From assembly GCA_050084515.1 (NCBI GenBank), contig CM114273.1:2418001-2482000 (forward strand): DNA of 64,000 nt, read 5' to 3'. Source of the DNA: Blasia pusilla (Eukaryota; Marchantiophyta; Marchantiopsida; Blasiales). Numbering within the stretch: position 1 is the stretch's first letter; every line of letters begins with the position of its first letter. The translations under genes were made by a program, and so were the position numbers. Shown one piece after another: positions 61,938 through 64,000 of this stretch. The notes under the pieces were generated by a model, which was not told the origin of the DNA, searched no databases, and was given only the letters and a program-made list of their open reading frames with translations.

Positions 61938-63870
61938 ATGATCGGCTGGAGGATGTGGAGGTTCGTGGATGTGGTGATCTTCCCCTTGGGGTTTCTGGTG
62001 CTCCAGCCGCACAGCAGCCGCGCGGTTTCAGCATTCAGGACGATTCCATCCGCGACATTCATCCGTGTCAGTGACAGGGAGACGTATGTCCTGAAACGCC
62101 ATCCCGGGCTCGTCTCGTTCGTCTTGGCTGTGATCGGTGCGTTGAGCTTGTCGGTGCTCGCCTCCTTCCTGCTCCTCGCGTTCATTCGATGGCCATGGAA
62201 GCGCAGGCGCAGCGGTAGATTCAAAATCGACGCGAGCATAGAAGCGGATCTCAAGGCTGATGCCAACAAGTTCTCTTACAAGGAGCTGGCTCGGGCGACC
62301 AGCAATTTCAGCCCCAAACAGTCGCTCGGGAAGGGGGGATTCGGAAGCGTGTACAGGGGTGTCCTGCGCGGCACTGGGCAGGAGGTAGCGATAAAGAGAG
62401 TTTCCGAGGATTCCTCGCAAGGGGAGCCGGAGTTTCTGGCGGAGGTGAGAGTCCTGGGAAAGATTCGGCACCGCAATCTGGTGAGACTGCATGGCTGGTG
62501 CCACGAGAGGGGAGAGCTTTTGTTGGTGTATGATTACATGCCCGGAGGCAGCCTCGACAAGCTTCTTCTCGCCGACGGCGGAACAGTGGCAAGGAGCAAC
62601 CATATCCAACCGACGAAGAGCTGCCATATCCACATGAGTTTTCCTTGGGAGAAGAGGTACGTCTTGGTTCCGGATTCCAGGGCCTCGCAAAATTCATGTC
62701 ATGTCTTGTTGCTCTGAAGATTGGCTGGCCGGTCGATCGATGACTGAACGAAGCGAGGATTGAGCTGTTCTCTCTTGCAGATTTAAGATCGTGCGAGACA
62801 TAGCGGCAGCGCTGGTGTATCTTCATGACGAATGCGAAGAGCGAATCATCCATCGAGATGTGAAAGCAGGAAACGTCATGCTGGACGGGAACTGCAACGG
62901 TCGATTGGGAGATTTCGGTTTGGCCCGCTCTTATCGACATAGCATGTGCAACCCCAAAAGCACTGCCGTGGCTGGCACTTATGGCTACTTCGCTCCCGAA
63001 TTGTATCTAACAGGTTCACTCGCAAACCTCTTCTCCATTCCATTCACACACACACACACATCTGTCTGGGGAGCACTATCTTACTGAATTCACCGAACAG
63101 AGAGATAATTAAGATCCTAAACCCAGAGCTCCAGCATTGTATCTAACAGTTTCACGCACAAACCTTTCCATTCCGAGGGGCCTGTTGATTCCATGGTCTG
63201 TATGCTCACGCATCTGTCGTCTGGAGAACACCAAGCGATTTTACAGACGGAGTGTACTGAACTTACCGAAGAGAGCAAGCATTAAGATCCTAATAGCAGC
63301 GATCGGTATTCTCCGGAGCCTGTGATGAGATTCGTAGTGTAGCGAGCGACCTTGGCGGTTTTGAGTTCTTACGATTCTTCCCATTTTCTGGCATTCCGGT
63401 GTTGCGCAGGAAGGCAAACGGATAAAACAGACGTGTTTAGCTACGGAGCTTTTCTGCTGACCGTAGCCTGCGGAAAGGAAGCATTGTATGTCGATCCGTC
63501 GGATCCTCTGGGGAAGAAATTGCTCCTGGACACTGTCTGGAAGATGTGGGAGAACTCACAATTATTAGACTGTGCGGATCCCAAGCTCGCCGGGGTGTAC
63601 GATTCTGATGAGCTATACAAAGTACTGTGTCTCGGACTTCTTTGCTCCCATCGTGATCCCGAATGCAGGCCCTCCATGCGACAGGTTCTTCTCATTCTGT
63701 CGGGAGATGCAGTTCTTCCCCCGCTCCCGAAATCAAAACCCAAACTGAAGTTCGCATTTCACGAGGTATTTGATGATCAAGAGCATAGCTCCACCACAGC
63801 ATACTTTTCCGCATCCAACAGATTAAACCTGTGGGATGTTGAGCAATCGAAGGTCGTGAACATCCCCTGA
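61938..63870 (+). CDS. Receptor-like kinase of the L-type lectin class, lectin domain absent
   Basis: Exons 61938-62656, 62781-63013 and 63410-63870, all GT-AG and in phase; 470 residues. A signal-peptide-like N-terminus (VVIFPLGFLVLQPHSSRAVSA) is followed by only about 30 outer residues, then a membrane segment (VSFVLAVIGALSLSVLASFL) and the stop-transfer RWPWKRRR. The kinase domain has GKGGFGSV, VAIKRV, RHRNLVRLHGWCHE, WEKRFKIVRDIAAALVYLHD, HRDVKAGNVMLD, GDFGLAR, GTYGYFAPELYLTG, TDVFSYGAFLL and CRPSMRQVL. HRD Asp, DFG and the ATP Lys are present, so it should be active. Closest in style to LecRK kinases, which normally carry a ~250-residue legume lectin domain outside the cell. None is encoded upstream here. 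A cell-surface signalling role is inferred; the ligand is unknown. Confidence 0.88.
63001..63300 (+). repeat. Partial duplication within intron 2 of the receptor kinase
   Basis: 63002-63125 (starting tgtatctaacaggttcac, the end of exon 2 with its donor) is imperfectly repeated from 63137 (tgtatctaacagtttcac). Shared later words include tctgtctgg/tctgtcgtctgg and aagatcctaa. The second copy has lost the GT of the donor. A short CA run lies at 63047-63060. Confidence 0.75.
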
Positions 63871-64000
63871 CAGTAGCCGATGAGCGCTACTGACGAGGAC
63901 GAGAAAAAAAAAGAACCAAGTATCTCTTGCAGTGCTGAACCAAAATGACATCGCGCTGCAGTTGTTTAACTTCGTCACGCCATCGCCTTGTGTGAGGCGC

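Noticed and set aside
62028-62690. Long minus-strand ORF of 220 codons
   Set aside because: Shadow of the receptor kinase exon on the opposite strand.

Overview
This is a nuclear window from a green plant (streptophyte). Three genes have clear plant orthologues and ordinary GT-AG introns of roughly 70-700 bp: RAD54, an ecdysoneless/SGT1-family protein, and a HIT-zinc-finger DEAD-box helicase of the Arabidopsis RH41 type. A fourth is a kinase of the L-type lectin receptor class. The remainder is mostly transposable elements. I cannot name the species. The mixture suggests a seedless land plant or a close algal relative, but that is inference.

Layout. 1-5857: RAD54 on the minus strand, 18 exons visible, C-terminus cut by the window edge. 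6.7-8.9 kb: broken hAT-type transposase. 9-16 kb: low-complexity repeats, Helitron-like ends, a 220-bp tandem repeat, a 99-bp CT run and an old minus-strand integrase fragment. 16690-24063: Ty3/gypsy element 1, bracketed by the target duplication CAAC. 24-31 kb: AT-rich decayed sequence with an older fragment of the same gypsy family and a 176-bp Helitron-like element. 31027-34942: ECD/SGT1 gene. 37969-40278: DEAD-box helicase with a one-base frame problem. 40.3-47.2 kb: no supportable gene. 47.5-60.9 kb: two copies of a ~318-bp tandem repeat, the first split by a PIF/Harbinger element (47733-51047, TTA duplications, two convergent broken ORFs) and the second by gypsy element 2 (51309-60483, duplication TCTT). 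61.8-63.9 kb: receptor kinase without a lectin domain.

Most interesting content. Gypsy element 2 carries, between the protease and the reverse transcriptase, a complete but mutated C5-cytosine DNA methyltransferase domain (motif I near 55947, PCQ near 56200, ENV near 56338, motif X near 56818). Its polyprotein ends in a PHD finger (60073-60219) after the integrase, where chromoviruses carry a chromodomain. Element 1 belongs to the same family: it has lost most of the methyltransferase by deletion but keeps its C-terminal motifs and a damaged PHD finger. An older fragment near 25.5 kb also retains the PHD-to-3'-end region. The family therefore appears to pair a DNA-methylation writer with a chromatin reader. 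Many stop codons in element 2 look like CAG-to-TAG or CGA-to-TGA changes, as expected from deamination of methylated cytosine. All copies here are defective.
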